Assembly (NCBI GenBank): GCA_903916675.1
Contig: CAIWXQ010000001.1
Location: 64,217 to 128,216 of the forward strand
From: an uncultured bacterium
GTDB lineage: Bacteria; Verrucomicrobiota; Kiritimatiellia; RFP12; CAIWXQ01
Length of the DNA: 64,000 nt
Reading direction: 5' to 3'
The notes beneath the pieces are model-generated. The model was not told the origin of the DNA. It was given only the letters and a program-made list of their open reading frames with translations, and ran no database searches. Shown one piece after another: positions 24,740 to 34,593 of this stretch (positions are counted from its first letter, which is position 1; the number at the start of each line of letters is the position of its first letter). Both the position numbers and the translations under genes were made by a program.

Positions 24740-25130
24740 GTTCGTCTCCAGGATTGAGCGAGAAGGTCGATGTGCGGGAGATTCTAGCGCAGATGCCACC
24801 GGTGATTCTACGACAGAAATCAATTCAGCGCGCCACGCAGGGGGCGGATACAGAGGCTATTGAGCCGGGTTGAGCACACCCAGTGTCTTTCCGGGTTGGC
24901 CCTTCTGTGTGCCCAATCTCCTCTGCAAAATCTGTGTCCGCAACGCCTGTCCCCGCGCCGCGCCCATTCCCGCCTGCCCCTAAAGGGACTCTCTCGGCGC
25001 CCTGCCTCCAATAACATTTATTCACAGCGCCACGCGCCATGCTCCTTGGCGCGCGGCGGGGCAGCCCGCCTTCTTGCTCTGGTTTTGGCGGATTTCTTTT
25101 TGTATCCTGTTGGCAAAGGTGCAATCGTTC
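24740..25130. other. Gene-free gap with degenerate repeat halves
   Basis: This 390-bp divergent gap has no supported gene. It includes family B-like words (CTTCTGTGTGCCCAATCTCC, AAAATCTGTGTCCGC) around 24900-24935. A GCGCCACGCGCCATGCTCCT/TGGCGCGC self-complementary stretch lies near 25027-25060. No clear promoter hexamers were found. Confidence 0.4.
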
Positions 25131-25601
25131 ATGATCGGCAACGGGCAGAGATGCGGGCAATACAACCGGCAGGCTGTATTTCGACGGCTGGCGTTGGGGC
25201 TGTTCCTGGCGGCTACCGGCGTAGTGCGCGCGGGAGACGGGGCGAGTGTGTCTGTCACTAACAGCAGTCCTGCCAGGCAGGCGATCACCAATGTTCTGGC
25301 GCTTTGGCTCGACGTTCCGACAAATGTCGTGCTGGATCGTGCGATTTCGCCGGTATCGGGCACGAACTGGACCGGCGCGGATCTTGTGCGTACCGGCGCC
25401 ACGTGGCAGGCGACGGCGCTCCTTGAGACGGGCTTCTTCTGCGAGCGCCGAACGGACGTCCCTACCGGCAGGAGGATCACTCTGGAAGGGTGCTATCAGA
25501 GCTTGGATGTCGGCTGGAAGAAATACTTGGGGGACGGGATTTCGGTTGGCGTGGGGGTTGGCTTCGGCACGGCCAAGGCGTTCATCCGGTCGCCACCCTG
25601 A
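25131..25601 (+). CDS. Hypothetical exported protein, possibly frameshifted
   Basis: From the ATG at 25131 the frame encodes 156 residues with a basic start and a hydrophobic helix (about residues 19-35, RLALGLFLAATGVVRAGD), consistent with a signal peptide. The mature part (SVSVTNSSPARQAITNVLALWLDVPTNV) resembles no family I know. After the stop a second frame continues with protein-like sequence (HPVATLTAGQAVPGGGGYVS), which suggests a frameshift near 25575-25600 or natural degradation. A repeat element follows at once. Confidence 0.45.
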   Translation: MIGNGQRCGQYNRQAVFRRLALGLFLAATGVVRAGDGASVSVTNSSPARQAITNVLALWLDVPTNVVLDRAISPVSGTNWTGADLVRTGATWQATALLETGFFCERRTDVPTGRRITLEGCYQSLDVGWKKYLGDGISVGVGVGFGTAKAFIRSPP

Positions 25602-25651
25602 CGGCGGGGCAGGCGGTGCCGGGTGGCGGTGGTTATGTATCGATTTGTTGG

Positions 25652-25748
25652 GAAACGGCTCGCGGGGATGCTCACCCTTCCGTTCGATTGCGAACGGTTT
25701 GATCAAAACTGGAGGAGGGCGAGCGTCCTCGCGAGCCGTTTTCTTTAC
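25652..25748. repeat. Dispersed repeat, family E, inverted pair
   Basis: A minus-oriented copy (25652-25709; ACGGCTCGCGGGGATGCTC, CCGTTCGATTGCGAACGG) is followed at once by the right half of a plus-oriented copy (25710-25748; GGAGGGCGAGCGTCCTCGCG). The two can pair. The inner CCGTTCG/CGAACGG is itself palindromic. A single plus copy is at 29943-30010. Confidence 0.7.
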
Positions 25749-25773
25749 GTAAGGAATACGCTGCCGCGGCGGC

Positions 25774-27099
25774 TCATTCCCGGATCAGCGCCAGCAGCTC
25801 GTCGCGCTTCTCCAGCATCTTTTTCTTCGTCTTCGCCTCGACATTGAGGCGCACGAGCGGCTCGGTGTTGGAGCAGCGGACGTTGAACCACCAGTCCTTG
25901 TATTCGACGCTGACGCCGTCGAGCTCCAGTACTTTGCCGTCTTTGTAGGCAACCTTGATCTTCTTGAGGATCTTCTTGGGGTCGCCCTTCACGTGGGTGT
26001 TGATTTCGCCACTGGCGTGGTACTTGCGCAGCGGGGCGATCAGCGTGGAGAGCGGCCGGCCAGCCTGGCTGACGATGTTGGCAATGCTGAGAACCGCCAT
26101 GGCCGAGCTCTCGGTGGTGTAGTTGTCGCGAAAGTAGTAGTGTCCGCTGAGCTCGCCGGCAAAGATCGCGTCGTGTTCACGCATCTGCTGCTTGATGAAG
26201 GCGTGGCCGACGCGCGACATCATGGGCGTGCCGCCCATGGCCTCGATGATCTCCTTGACGACCCAGCTGCTGCGCAGGTCGTAGTAGATCACGCCCTTGC
26301 GCTGCGAGAGGATGTCCTGCGCGATCAGCGCGGTGATCAGGTCCATGGGGATGATCTCGCCGGTCTCATCGACAAAGCCGGCGCGGTCGGCGTCGCCGTC
26401 GAACGCCACGCCAAAGGCGTAGCCGCCCTGGCGCACGCGGGCCTGGAGGGCCGCGAAGGTCTCGATCTTCAGCGGATTGGCCTCGTGGTTGGGGAAGGAG
26501 CCGTCGAGCGTGTCGAACAGCGGTTCGATCTCGATCTGCGAGGGGAGCGCCTTGGCTTCGAGGATTCCCATGGCGTTGGCGTAGTCGACCGCGATGCGCA
26601 CCGGACCCTGCAGGTGGCTGAATCGGCGCACGTGGGCCGTGTACTCGCGCAGGATGTCGTAGGAGGAGATCTCCCCAATGCGGCCGGTGGGGCGGGCGAA
26701 GGCACCGGAGGCGGCAATCTTCTCGATCTCGGCGATGCCGTTGGCGCCGCTGATCGGGACAGCCTGGCTGCGGCAGAGCTTGAAGCCGTTCCATTCGCCG
26801 GGGTTGTGCGAGGCGGTGATCATGATGCCGGCATCTGCGCGCAGCCAGCCGTTGGCGTGATAGCACATGGGCGTGGAGCAGAGGCCGAGGTCGATGACGT
26901 TCGCGCCCTGCTCTGTGAGGCCGCGGGCGAGCGACTGAAACAGCGGGATGGAGTGCGGCCGCATGTCGCGGCCCACCACCACCTTGCCGCAGCCGCCGAG
27001 GAACGTGACAAACGCCCGGCCGATGCGGTAGGCGACGTCTTCGGTCAGCTCTGTGCCGTAGATGCCGCGGATGTCGTACGCCTTGAAGATGCCGGCCAT
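25774..27099 (-). CDS. Phosphomannomutase/phosphoglucomutase
   Basis: This 441-residue alpha-D-phosphohexomutase interconverts hexose 1- and 6-phosphates (mannose and/or glucose) for nucleotide-sugar synthesis. The domain order is canonical: FKAYDIRGIYG at the N-terminus, the phosphoserine loop ITASHNPGEWNGFK (about residue 100), the metal loop AFDGDADRAG (about 240), the sugar-binding GELSGHYYF (about 320) and the phosphate-binding RCSNTEPLVRLNVEA near the C-terminus. Best matched by bifunctional AlgC/ManB-type enzymes. The final substrate choice is not decidable by eye. Confidence 0.92.
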   Translation of the reverse strand: MAGIFKAYDIRGIYGTELTEDVAYRIGRAFVTFLGGCGKVVVGRDMRPHSIPLFQSLARGLTEQGANVIDLGLCSTPMCYHANGWLRADAGIMITASHNPGEWNGFKLCRSQAVPISGANGIAEIEKIAASGAFARPTGRIGEISSYDILREYTAHVRRFSHLQGPVRIAVDYANAMGILEAKALPSQIEIEPLFDTLDGSFPNHEANPLKIETFAALQARVRQGGYAFGVAFDGDADRAGFVDETGEIIPMDLITALIAQDILSQRKGVIYYDLRSSWVVKEIIEAMGGTPMMSRVGHAFIKQQMREHDAIFAGELSGHYYFRDNYTTESSAMAVLSIANIVSQAGRPLSTLIAPLRKYHASGEINTHVKGDPKKILKKIKVAYKDGKVLELDGVSVEYKDWWFNVRCSNTEPLVRLNVEAKTKKKMLEKRDELLALIRE

Positions 27100-27237
27100 G
27101 GTGGTTCTCCCCAAGTCAAAGGTTCAACGCAATGCCATCATCGTAGCGGAGCGCGCGGGGAATTTCAACGTCGCAGGCGTTCGGAAGCACGCAAGATCGG
27201 TCAATCTGCGGGCGAGACGACCGCGTTCCCAAGGGCG

Positions 27238-27939
27238 TCACGCGCGGAGGTGGCGGAGGAGTTGTGTGGCGGCGTCGGCTTCGGCGGTGCGTCGGGTGGC
27301 GCCTTCGCCAGTTGCCTCGTGGTCAACGACGCAGACGCGCACCCGGTAGCTGGGGGCGTGGGCAGGGCCGCGCACGGCGAGGCGTTCGTAGGCGGGCGCG
27401 CACCGGAACTCCCGCTGGGCCAGTTCCTGGAGGTCGCCCTTGGGGTTGCCGCTTTCGCCGGCAACGGGGATGGCGTTCAGGCGCGGGGCGATCAGGCGCA
27501 GGAAGAGTTTATTACCGGCGCGCAGACCGCCGTCGATCCAGGCGGCACCGAAGATCGCTTCCATGCTGTCGGCCAGCATGCCGGCGCGGCCACGGCCGCC
27601 GCTGCGCTCCTCGCCCTTGCCCATGCGCAGGTGGGGGCCGAGGTCGATGGCGCGCGCCAGTTCGGCGAGCGACTTGCCGCTGGCTACCTGGCTGCGCAGA
27701 ATGGTGAGACGCCCTTCGTCGGCGTCGGCGTGTCGCTCGAAGGCGTACTGCGCGGCCAGGAGGCCCAGCACAGCATCGCCCAGGTATTCCAGACGCTGGT
27801 TATCGGCCGTCTTGTCGGCATGCTCGAAGCAATACGACGGATGAGTCAGGGCCGCCTGCAGCAGCGCGCGGTCGCGGAAGCGGTAACCGAGGCGTCGTTC
27901 GAGTTCGCGCAGCGGATGGGCTTTGGGGAGGAGGAACAT
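27238..27939 (-). CDS. rnc: Ribonuclease III
   Basis: This 233-residue endonuclease cleaves double-stranded RNA in rRNA and mRNA processing. The catalytic RNase III domain (about 10-150) carries ALTHPSY and the signature DNQRLEYLGDAVLGLL, with a later DSMEAIFGAAWIDGG providing the second acidic pair. A double-stranded RNA-binding domain (about 160-230) has GDLQELAQ and the ending RRTAEADAATQLLRHL. Start at 27939; no strong Shine-Dalgarno. The abundant hairpin repeats of this genome would be natural substrates, which is only a thought. Confidence 0.95.
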   Translation of the reverse strand: MFLLPKAHPLRELERRLGYRFRDRALLQAALTHPSYCFEHADKTADNQRLEYLGDAVLGLLAAQYAFERHADADEGRLTILRSQVASGKSLAELARAIDLGPHLRMGKGEERSGGRGRAGMLADSMEAIFGAAWIDGGLRAGNKLFLRLIAPRLNAIPVAGESGNPKGDLQELAQREFRCAPAYERLAVRGPAHAPSYRVRVCVVDHEATGEGATRRTAEADAATQLLRHLRA

Positions 27940-27947
27940 GGGGGAAG

Positions 27948-28093
27948 GATTCAGGGTTCAGGATGCAGGATGCGAGATTCAGGATTCAGGATGCGGAGTG
28001 CAGGATTACAGATTTTTGGCAGGGAGCGGAAGGGCCAGTAACAGGGAAAAAATGGAAGTGCTATCTTGCATCCTGCATCCTGCATCCCGTCCC
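27948..28093. repeat. Dispersed hairpin repeat, family A, copy 2
   Basis: The left arm is an array of CAGGATGCAGGATGCGAG and GATTCAGGATTCAGGATGC units. The right arm (28060-28093) reads CTTGCATCCTGCATCC twice over. The two arms are complementary and flank about 70 bp of unique sequence. It fills the gap between rnc and the oxidoreductase gene, both on the minus strand. Confidence 0.8.
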
Positions 28094-28113
28094 TCGCCCG
28101 CCAGGCGGCGCGA

Positions 28114-29172
28114 TCAGTTGAACGCCGTTTCCTTGCGGGCGGCGGTGATGACGCGTATCACCTCGATGGCCTGATCGAGCGTCACGGGAAAGGGGCGGTT
28201 CTGCCGGATGGCGGCAAAGAGGCATTCCCAGGTGCGGTCCAGACCGGACAAGGCCTTCGGGTTGACAGGTCGGGACTCCTCGATCCATTTCAGGGTTTCG
28301 GGCGTGCCGAACGAGCCCAGCGGTGGCGTGCGCACGCTGGATCGACGGCGCGGCAGCTTCTGCTTCGGGTCGAGATAGCGCAGCCGGACTTCCTCGCCGG
28401 CAGAGAGGGTCAGGGCGCCGCGTGAGCCGGTGACGGTGTACTGGGGTTCGTGGAGGATGCGGCCACCGGAGATCTCGAGGTCGACCGTGAGCCCCTCGGC
28501 GTTGCGCAGGAGGATGTGCACGTAGTCCTCGGCGTCGCCCACGGCAGCCACGCGCTTGAGGTCAGACCAGATCTTGACCGGCGGCGCGCCCAGGAACTGC
28601 AGGGCGTGGTCAATGATGTGGGGTCCGGTGTTGAGGAGCTGGCCGCCGCCGCAGCGCTTGACGGTCTGCCAGTCGTCGCGCCGCGCGAAGCCGCCGCGGC
28701 GGAGCTTGATGTCGTAGACTTCGCCCAGCAGGCCGGAGGCGATGATCTCGCGCACCTGCAGAAAGGCGGGATCGAAACGGCAGTTGTGGCGGATGGTCAG
28801 CCGGTTGCGCGCCTTGATGGCGGCGGCGCGCAGCACCAGCGCCTCGTCGGATGTGCGGCACATCGGCTTTTCGAGGTGCGTCCAGCGCCCGGTGGCCAGG
28901 GCCGCGAGCGCATGCTCGACGTGCAGATCCGAGGGGGTGGCGATGTCGACGAGTTCGACCTCGTGATCAGCGAGCAGGTCCTCGTAGCGGCGGTAGGCGC
29001 TGCAGTTGTATTTGGCCACAGCCAGGTCGCGGCGCTCCTTGATGGGGTCGCAGACCGCCACGATCTTGAACAGTGCAGGGATTTTCTCGAGTTCCGGACA
29101 ATGCATGCCCCAGCCGGCCCGCCCCAGGCCGACGATCCCCACGCGAACAGGGGCGGTAAATCGGGTATCCAT
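28114..29172 (-). CDS. Gfo/Idh/MocA family oxidoreductase
   Basis: This 352-residue NAD(P)-dependent dehydrogenase acts on a sugar or polyol; the substrate is unknown. A Rossmann fold starts at VRVGIVGLGRAGWGMH (about residues 9-24). IATPSDLHVEHALAAL and the LEKPM motif (catalytic Lys) follow, then the C-terminal alpha/beta domain with GGGQLLNTGPHIIDHALQFLG. This family is greatly expanded in Lentisphaerae, Planctomycetes and related phyla. The start at 29172 has GAGAGG about 10 nt upstream. Confidence 0.85.
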   Translation of the reverse strand: MDTRFTAPVRVGIVGLGRAGWGMHCPELEKIPALFKIVAVCDPIKERRDLAVAKYNCSAYRRYEDLLADHEVELVDIATPSDLHVEHALAALATGRWTHLEKPMCRTSDEALVLRAAAIKARNRLTIRHNCRFDPAFLQVREIIASGLLGEVYDIKLRRGGFARRDDWQTVKRCGGGQLLNTGPHIIDHALQFLGAPPVKIWSDLKRVAAVGDAEDYVHILLRNAEGLTVDLEISGGRILHEPQYTVTGSRGALTLSAGEEVRLRYLDPKQKLPRRRSSVRTPPLGSFGTPETLKWIEESRPVNPKALSGLDRTWECLFAAIRQNRPFPVTLDQAIEVIRVITAARKETAFN

Positions 29173-29309
29173 GATAGCGGTCCCTCTCGGCGAATCCGCC
29201 CAACAAGCAGGTCCACTCGGGGCGTAAAACGAACATATTTCTAGCAAAATCGAGAGGGATCGTCGAGCTTCTTTTGCGCGGCTTCCGGTTTCTAAAGCAG
29301 CTTGTACAA

Positions 29310-29445
29310 GTGGGTAGCCGGTTGTTGGGGCAGGGACAGTTCTCCGAACTGTCCACGGCCCCTCGAAGAGTCGTCCCAACCTCCGATTCGCAAGACTCCT
29401 ATTGCTCTTTGGCAATGGAGAGCTGCCGCAGCGCTTCATAGGCTG
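29310..29445. repeat. Dispersed repeat, family D, copy 2, overlapping the trmL 3' end
   Basis: GGTTGTTGGGGCAGGGAC, then an imperfect hairpin and ATTCGCAAGACTCCTATTGC, and then the end of trmL, align with 21940-22078. The similarity extends about 45 bp into the trmL coding sequence. Either the repeat captured the gene end or a copy of the gene end was moved with the repeat. Confidence 0.65.
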
Positions 29446-29872
29446 CGACAGCTGCGGCATTGGCGAGGTTGAGGCTGCGGGCGTGCGGACCGGGCATGGG
29501 GATGCGGAAGAGCTCGTCGCCATACCGCGCGTAGAACTCGTCCGGCAGGCCGGCGCTTTCGTTGCCGAAGACCAGGGCGTCGTTGGCAACGAATTGACAG
29601 TCGTAGAGCGAGCGCTGGCCGCGCGTGCTGGCAAAAAAGAGGCGGCCGGGGCGCGTGGCAACGAGGAAGTCGTCCCAGTTGTCGTGCAGGCGAAGGTCGA
29701 GGTGCGTCCAGTAATCCAGGCCGGCGCGCCGGACCCAGGCAGAGGTCAGGGCAAAGCCGAGCGGCCGGACCAGATGCAGCGGGCAGTCGAGGTCCACGCA
29801 GAGCCGGCCAATGGCGCCGGTGTTGTGCGGGATCTCGGGGCGCAGCAGCACAAGGTGGAGGGGTAGGGACAT
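29399..29872 (-). CDS. trmL: tRNA (cytidine/uridine-34 2'-O)-methyltransferase
   Basis: This 157-residue SPOUT-class enzyme methylates the wobble ribose of leucine tRNAs. It begins with HLVLLRPEIPHNTGAIGRLC. It ends with the knotted cofactor site FGNESAGLPDEF, then IPMPGPHARSLNLANAAAVAAYEALRQ, all diagnostic of TrmL (YibK). The start at 29872 was preferred over an upstream ATG at 29926, because conservation begins there. The last codons lie in a family D repeat. Confidence 0.92.
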   Translation of the reverse strand: MSLPLHLVLLRPEIPHNTGAIGRLCVDLDCPLHLVRPLGFALTSAWVRRAGLDYWTHLDLRLHDNWDDFLVATRPGRLFFASTRGQRSLYDCQFVANDALVFGNESAGLPDEFYARYGDELFRIPMPGPHARSLNLANAAAVAAYEALRQLSIAKEQ

Positions 29873-29942
29873 GCAGGCAGGATAACACGATTGGGCACAA
29901 GGGGCAGCAGTGGGCAGTGTATTCATTACGAAAAGAAAGCGG

Positions 29943-30010
29943 CTGTTTTGAGCAACCCGTTCGCAATCGAACGGGAGGGCGAGCGTCCTCGCGAGCCGCT
30001 TCCCGATGCT
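29943..30010. repeat. Dispersed repeat, family E, single copy
   Basis: GTTTTGAGCAACCCGTTCGC, ATCGAACGGGAGGGCGAGCG and TCCTCGCGAGCCGCTTCCC match the plus orientation of the element pair at 25652-25748. It lies in the divergent space upstream of trmL, next to a family C copy. Confidence 0.7.
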
Positions 30011-30035
30011 GTAGGCGCGGCCGTTGGTGATGAAA

Positions 30036-30107
30036 TTCTATTTTTCCTGATTTCCGGAGTTCCAGATTCACAAACTGCATGCTCAACGGCTCTTTCTAGG
30101 CTTAAAC
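30036..30107. repeat. Dispersed repeat, family C, copy 3
   Basis: TTTTCCTGATTTCCGGAGTT, then CCAGATTCACAAACTGCATG and CTCTTTCTAGGCTTA match the copies at 1409 and 11479. It sits just past the groL terminator. Confidence 0.7.
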
Positions 30108-30112
30108 AAAAA

Positions 30113-30140
30113 CCGGCGCGCCCCGTGAGGAGCGCGCCGG
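30113..30140 (-). terminator. Intrinsic terminator of groL
   Basis: Read on the minus strand, a 12-bp stem (CCGGCGCGCTCC with GGGGCGCGCCGG, one G-T wobble) with a TCAC loop is followed by TTTTTGTTT. It begins about 25 bp after the groL stop. Confidence 0.85.
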
Positions 30141-30166
30141 CCGGATCGAATTGCGAAGCAATCCGA

Positions 30167-31801
<1,635 letters not shown>

Positions 31802-31863
31802 GGTCTCTCTCCTCCTTCGGATTCAGTTTGCATTGCAGGCTCCGCAGATGCGGGCCGCCATCA

Positions 31864-32160
31864 TTATTCCACGATCACGCCCAGCAGATCCTCTTCGCGG
31901 ACGAGCTGGAACTCCTTCTCGTCGATCTTCACTTCCGTGCCGCCGTACTTGGGCAGCAGGACCTTGTCGCCGACCTTGACGTCGAAGGGGATCTCTTTGC
32001 CGTCCTCGTCGCGCTTCTTGCCGATGGCGCGAATCGTGCCCTCCATGGGCTTTTCCTTGGCAGAGTCGGGAATGATGATCCCGCCCTTTTTCTCTTCCTT
32101 GCTTCCATCCTTGGGCTCGACCAGCACGCGTGCTCCCAACGGTTTGATCATCTTGGCCAT
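31864..32160 (-). CDS. groS: Co-chaperonin GroES (Hsp10)
   Basis: This 98-residue lid subunit for GroEL has [12 protein letters not shown] at the N-terminus, the mobile-loop region [18 protein letters not shown], and the C-terminal [31 protein letters not shown] on the minus strand precedes the ATG. It lies 79 bp downstream of dnaK and directly upstream of groL. Confidence 0.97.
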   Translation of the reverse strand: MAKMIKPLGARVLVEPKDGSKEEKKGGIIIPDSAKEKPMEGTIRAIGKKRDEDGKEIPFDVKVGDKVLLPKYGGTEVKIDEKEFQLVREEDLLGVIVE

Positions 32161-32239
32161 GGTGTGTTCTTCCTCCTTGGTTGCTTTGTTGCAGTACAGG
32201 CTCTCGCCTCGTTTCATGGGGCGTTGACCCCGAAGCGGA

Positions 32240-34168
32240 TTACTTCTTTCCCTTCTTCTCGTCGTCGACCATCGTGAAATCGGCATCGATCACGCCGTCT
32301 GCGCTCTTGCCGGCCGCGGGGTCGGGTTGCGGGGCGTTGTCGGTCGGGGCTTCCGGCTGCGGCGCCGCGTTCTTGCCGGCATGTGCATACATCTCCTGCG
32401 AGGCGGCCTGCACCAGGTCGAGCAGGGCCTTCTGGCAGGTCTGGATGCGCTCGTTGTCCGTCCCCTTGAGAGCCTCTTTGAGATCCTGGATGCCCTTCTC
32501 GACCGGGGCCTTGTGGGTTGCGGGGATCTTGTCGCCGCTTTCCTTCAGCAGTTTCTCGGTCTGGTAGACCAGATTTTCTGCCTGATTATGCGTTTCGACC
32601 TCCTCGCGCCGCTTGGCATCTTCGGAGGCATGTTCCTCGGCGTCGCGTCGCATCTTCTCGATCTCATCTTTGGAGAGGCCGCTGGAGGCGGTAATGACGA
32701 TCTTCTGCTCCTTGCCCGTGCCGAGATCCTTGGCAGTGACGTGCAGGATGCCGTTGGCGTCGAGATCAAAGGTGACCTCGATCTGGGGCACGCCGCGTGG
32801 GGCTGCCGGGATGCCGTCGAGATGAAACACGCCGATGCGCTTGTTGTCGCCGGCCATCTTGCGCTCGCCCTGCAACACCTTGATCTCAACCGACGGCTGA
32901 TTTTCCGCGGCCGTGGAGAAGATCTCGCTCTTCTTGGTGGGGATCGTGGTGTTGCGCTCGATCAAGGGGGTCATGATCCCGCCGAGCGTCTCGATGCCGA
33001 GCGTGAGTGGGGTCACGTCCAGCAGCAGCACGTCCTTGACCTCGCCCTTGAGGATGCCGCCCTGAATGGCGGCGCCTACAGCCACGACCTCGTCCGGGTT
33101 GACGCCCTTGTGGGGTTCCTTGCCGAAGAGTTCCTTGGCCTTCTGCTGCAGCTTGGGCATGCGGGTCTGGCCGCCCACGAGCACGACTTCGTCAATGGCC
33201 TTGAGTCCGGCGTCGCGCATGCAGTTGCGGCAGGGGGCCACGGTGCGCTCGATCAGGGGGTCCACAAGCTGCTCGAGCTTGGCGCGCGAGAGCGAGACGG
33301 TCAGGTGCTTCGGGCCTGAGGCGTCCGCCGTGATGAACGGCAGGTTGATCTCCGAGGTCTGTGCGGAGGAGAGCTCGCACTTGGCCTTTTCAGATGCTTC
33401 CTTGAGGCGCTGCACAGAGCTGATGTCCTTGGAGAGGTCGATGCCGTGCTCTTTCTTGAAGTCGGCAATCAGCCACTGCATGATGGCCTGATCCAGGTCG
33501 TCGCCACCCAGGTGGGTGTCGCCGTTGGTGGCCTTGACCTCGAAAACGCCGTCGCCGATGTCCAGCACCGAGATGTCGAACGTGCCTCCGCCGTAATCGA
33601 ACACCGCGATCTTCTCGTCCCGCTTCTTGTCCAAGCCGTAGGCCAGCGACGCAGCCGTGGGTTCGTTGATGATGCGCAGTACCTCCAGCCCGGCGATGCG
33701 GCCGGCGTCCTTGGTGGCTTGCCGCTGGCTGTCATTGAAGTAGGCGGGGACTGTGATGACCGCCTGGGTGATCGGCTCGCCCAGAAAGGCTTCGGCGTCC
33801 GCCTTCAGCTTCTGGAGGATCATGGCGGAGATTTCAGGGGGCGAGTAGAGCTTGTCGCCGATCTTCACGTGGGCATCGCCATTGGCCGCGCGGACAACCT
33901 CATACGGAACTAACGCAATTTCATGGGCGACTTCCTCGTACTTGCGCCCCATGAAACGCTTGATCGAATAGACCGTATTCTTGGCGTTGGTCACAGCCTG
34001 GCGCTTGGCCGCCTGACCGACTAGACGCTCGCCGGTCTTGGTAAATGCCACGATCGAGGGGGTTGTGCGCATCCCTTCCGCGTTGGAAATCACGGTCGGT
34101 TCGCCACCCTCCATCAATGCCATGCACGAATTCGTCGTGCCCAGATCAATTCCCAGTACCTTTGCCAT
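32240..34168 (-). CDS. dnaK: Molecular chaperone DnaK (Hsp70)
   Basis: The 642-residue chaperone starts at the universal [15 protein letters not shown]. The ATPase domain (about 1-385) has [30 protein letters not shown] and [10 protein letters not shown]. The linker and substrate-binding domain ([19 protein letters not shown]) and a lid follow. The C-terminal tail has an [16 protein letters not shown]-like disordered segment and an acidic/Lys end. GAGGAGAG lies ahead of the start. A TATAAT-like hexamer on the minus strand (34283-34288) is a possible -10, without a clear -35. grpE and dnaJ are not in the window. Confidence 0.98.
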   Translation of the reverse strand: MAKVLGIDLGTTNSCMALMEGGEPTVISNAEGMRTTPSIVAFTKTGERLVGQAAKRQAVTNAKNTVYSIKRFMGRKYEEVAHEIALVPYEVVRAANGDAHVKIGDKLYSPPEISAMILQKLKADAEAFLGEPITQAVITVPAYFNDSQRQATKDAGRIAGLEVLRIINEPTAASLAYGLDKKRDEKIAVFDYGGGTFDISVLDIGDGVFEVKATNGDTHLGGDDLDQAIMQWLIADFKKEHGIDLSKDISSVQRLKEASEKAKCELSSAQTSEINLPFITADASGPKHLTVSLSRAKLEQLVDPLIERTVAPCRNCMRDAGLKAIDEVVLVGGQTRMPKLQQKAKELFGKEPHKGVNPDEVVAVGAAIQGGILKGEVKDVLLLDVTPLTLGIETLGGIMTPLIERNTTIPTKKSEIFSTAAENQPSVEIKVLQGERKMAGDNKRIGVFHLDGIPAAPRGVPQIEVTFDLDANGILHVTAKDLGTGKEQKIVITASSGLSKDEIEKMRRDAEEHASEDAKRREEVETHNQAENLVYQTEKLLKESGDKIPATHKAPVEKGIQDLKEALKGTDNERIQTCQKALLDLVQAASQEMYAHAGKNAAPQPEAPTDNAPQPDPAAGKSADGVIDADFTMVDDEKKGKK

Positions 34169-34593
34169 GTCGGCTCTCCTCGCCCGCGAAAGACCACAAC
34201 CAAACAAAGCGGGCACCAGACTATAAGCAACGATTATGCCATGTGAATTAGAAAACCAATCTGATGTATTGTAACACTCTGTATTATAACATATTGCACA
34301 TTTTTAGTCCTTTTGGGAAAGAAGACGTTATCCATGCAACAAAGAGTCAATCTGTCTCTATCTAGGTGGTCGATAAACGACTCTGTCCCACATAGGGACC
34401 GGATCGACCAATCCATCCTGCTGCGAATAGCGGATATCTTCCCAAAGCTAGACGAAAGCCGGTCAAAAAAAAGGTTGCAGCAATCAGTGAAATCTTGGTA
34501 TTTTGATAAACGAATAGAGGGGGTATGTCCTTGCGTCACGGTTTCGTCTTGCGTCACGGTTTCGTCTTGCGTCACGATTTCGTAAAGAAAGTG
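34169..34593. other. Low-GC divergent gap
   Basis: This 425-bp gap between dnaK and the first secreted protein is visibly AT-richer than the surrounding genome. It holds the likely dnaK promoter on one side and an 18-bp triplicate on the other. A plus-strand 90-codon frame (34313-34585) would encode a basic peptide ending in the repeats CVTVSS. It has no Shine-Dalgarno and I do not support it as a gene. Confidence 0.5.
34531..34584 (+). repeat. Three tandem copies of an 18-bp unit
   Basis: TTGCGTCACGGTTTCGTC occurs at 34531-34548 and 34549-34566. A third copy with two changes follows at 34567-34584. The array ends 9 bp before the start codon of the following secreted-protein gene, so it lies in that gene's untranslated leader or promoter. 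Direct iterons at such a place often are protein-binding sites or regions of slippage variation. Confidence 0.85.

Noticed and set aside
25993-28041. 682-codon plus-strand frame over the phosphomannomutase and rnc genes
   Set aside because: Antisense to two well-supported genes and low-complexity.
31802-32239. CIRCE element upstream of groES or groL
   Set aside because: No TTAGCACTC-N9-GAGTGCTAA match in these gaps.
34313-34585. 90-codon frame in the AT-rich gap
   Set aside because: No Shine-Dalgarno; the C-terminus consists only of the triplicated unit. Kept as a gap description.
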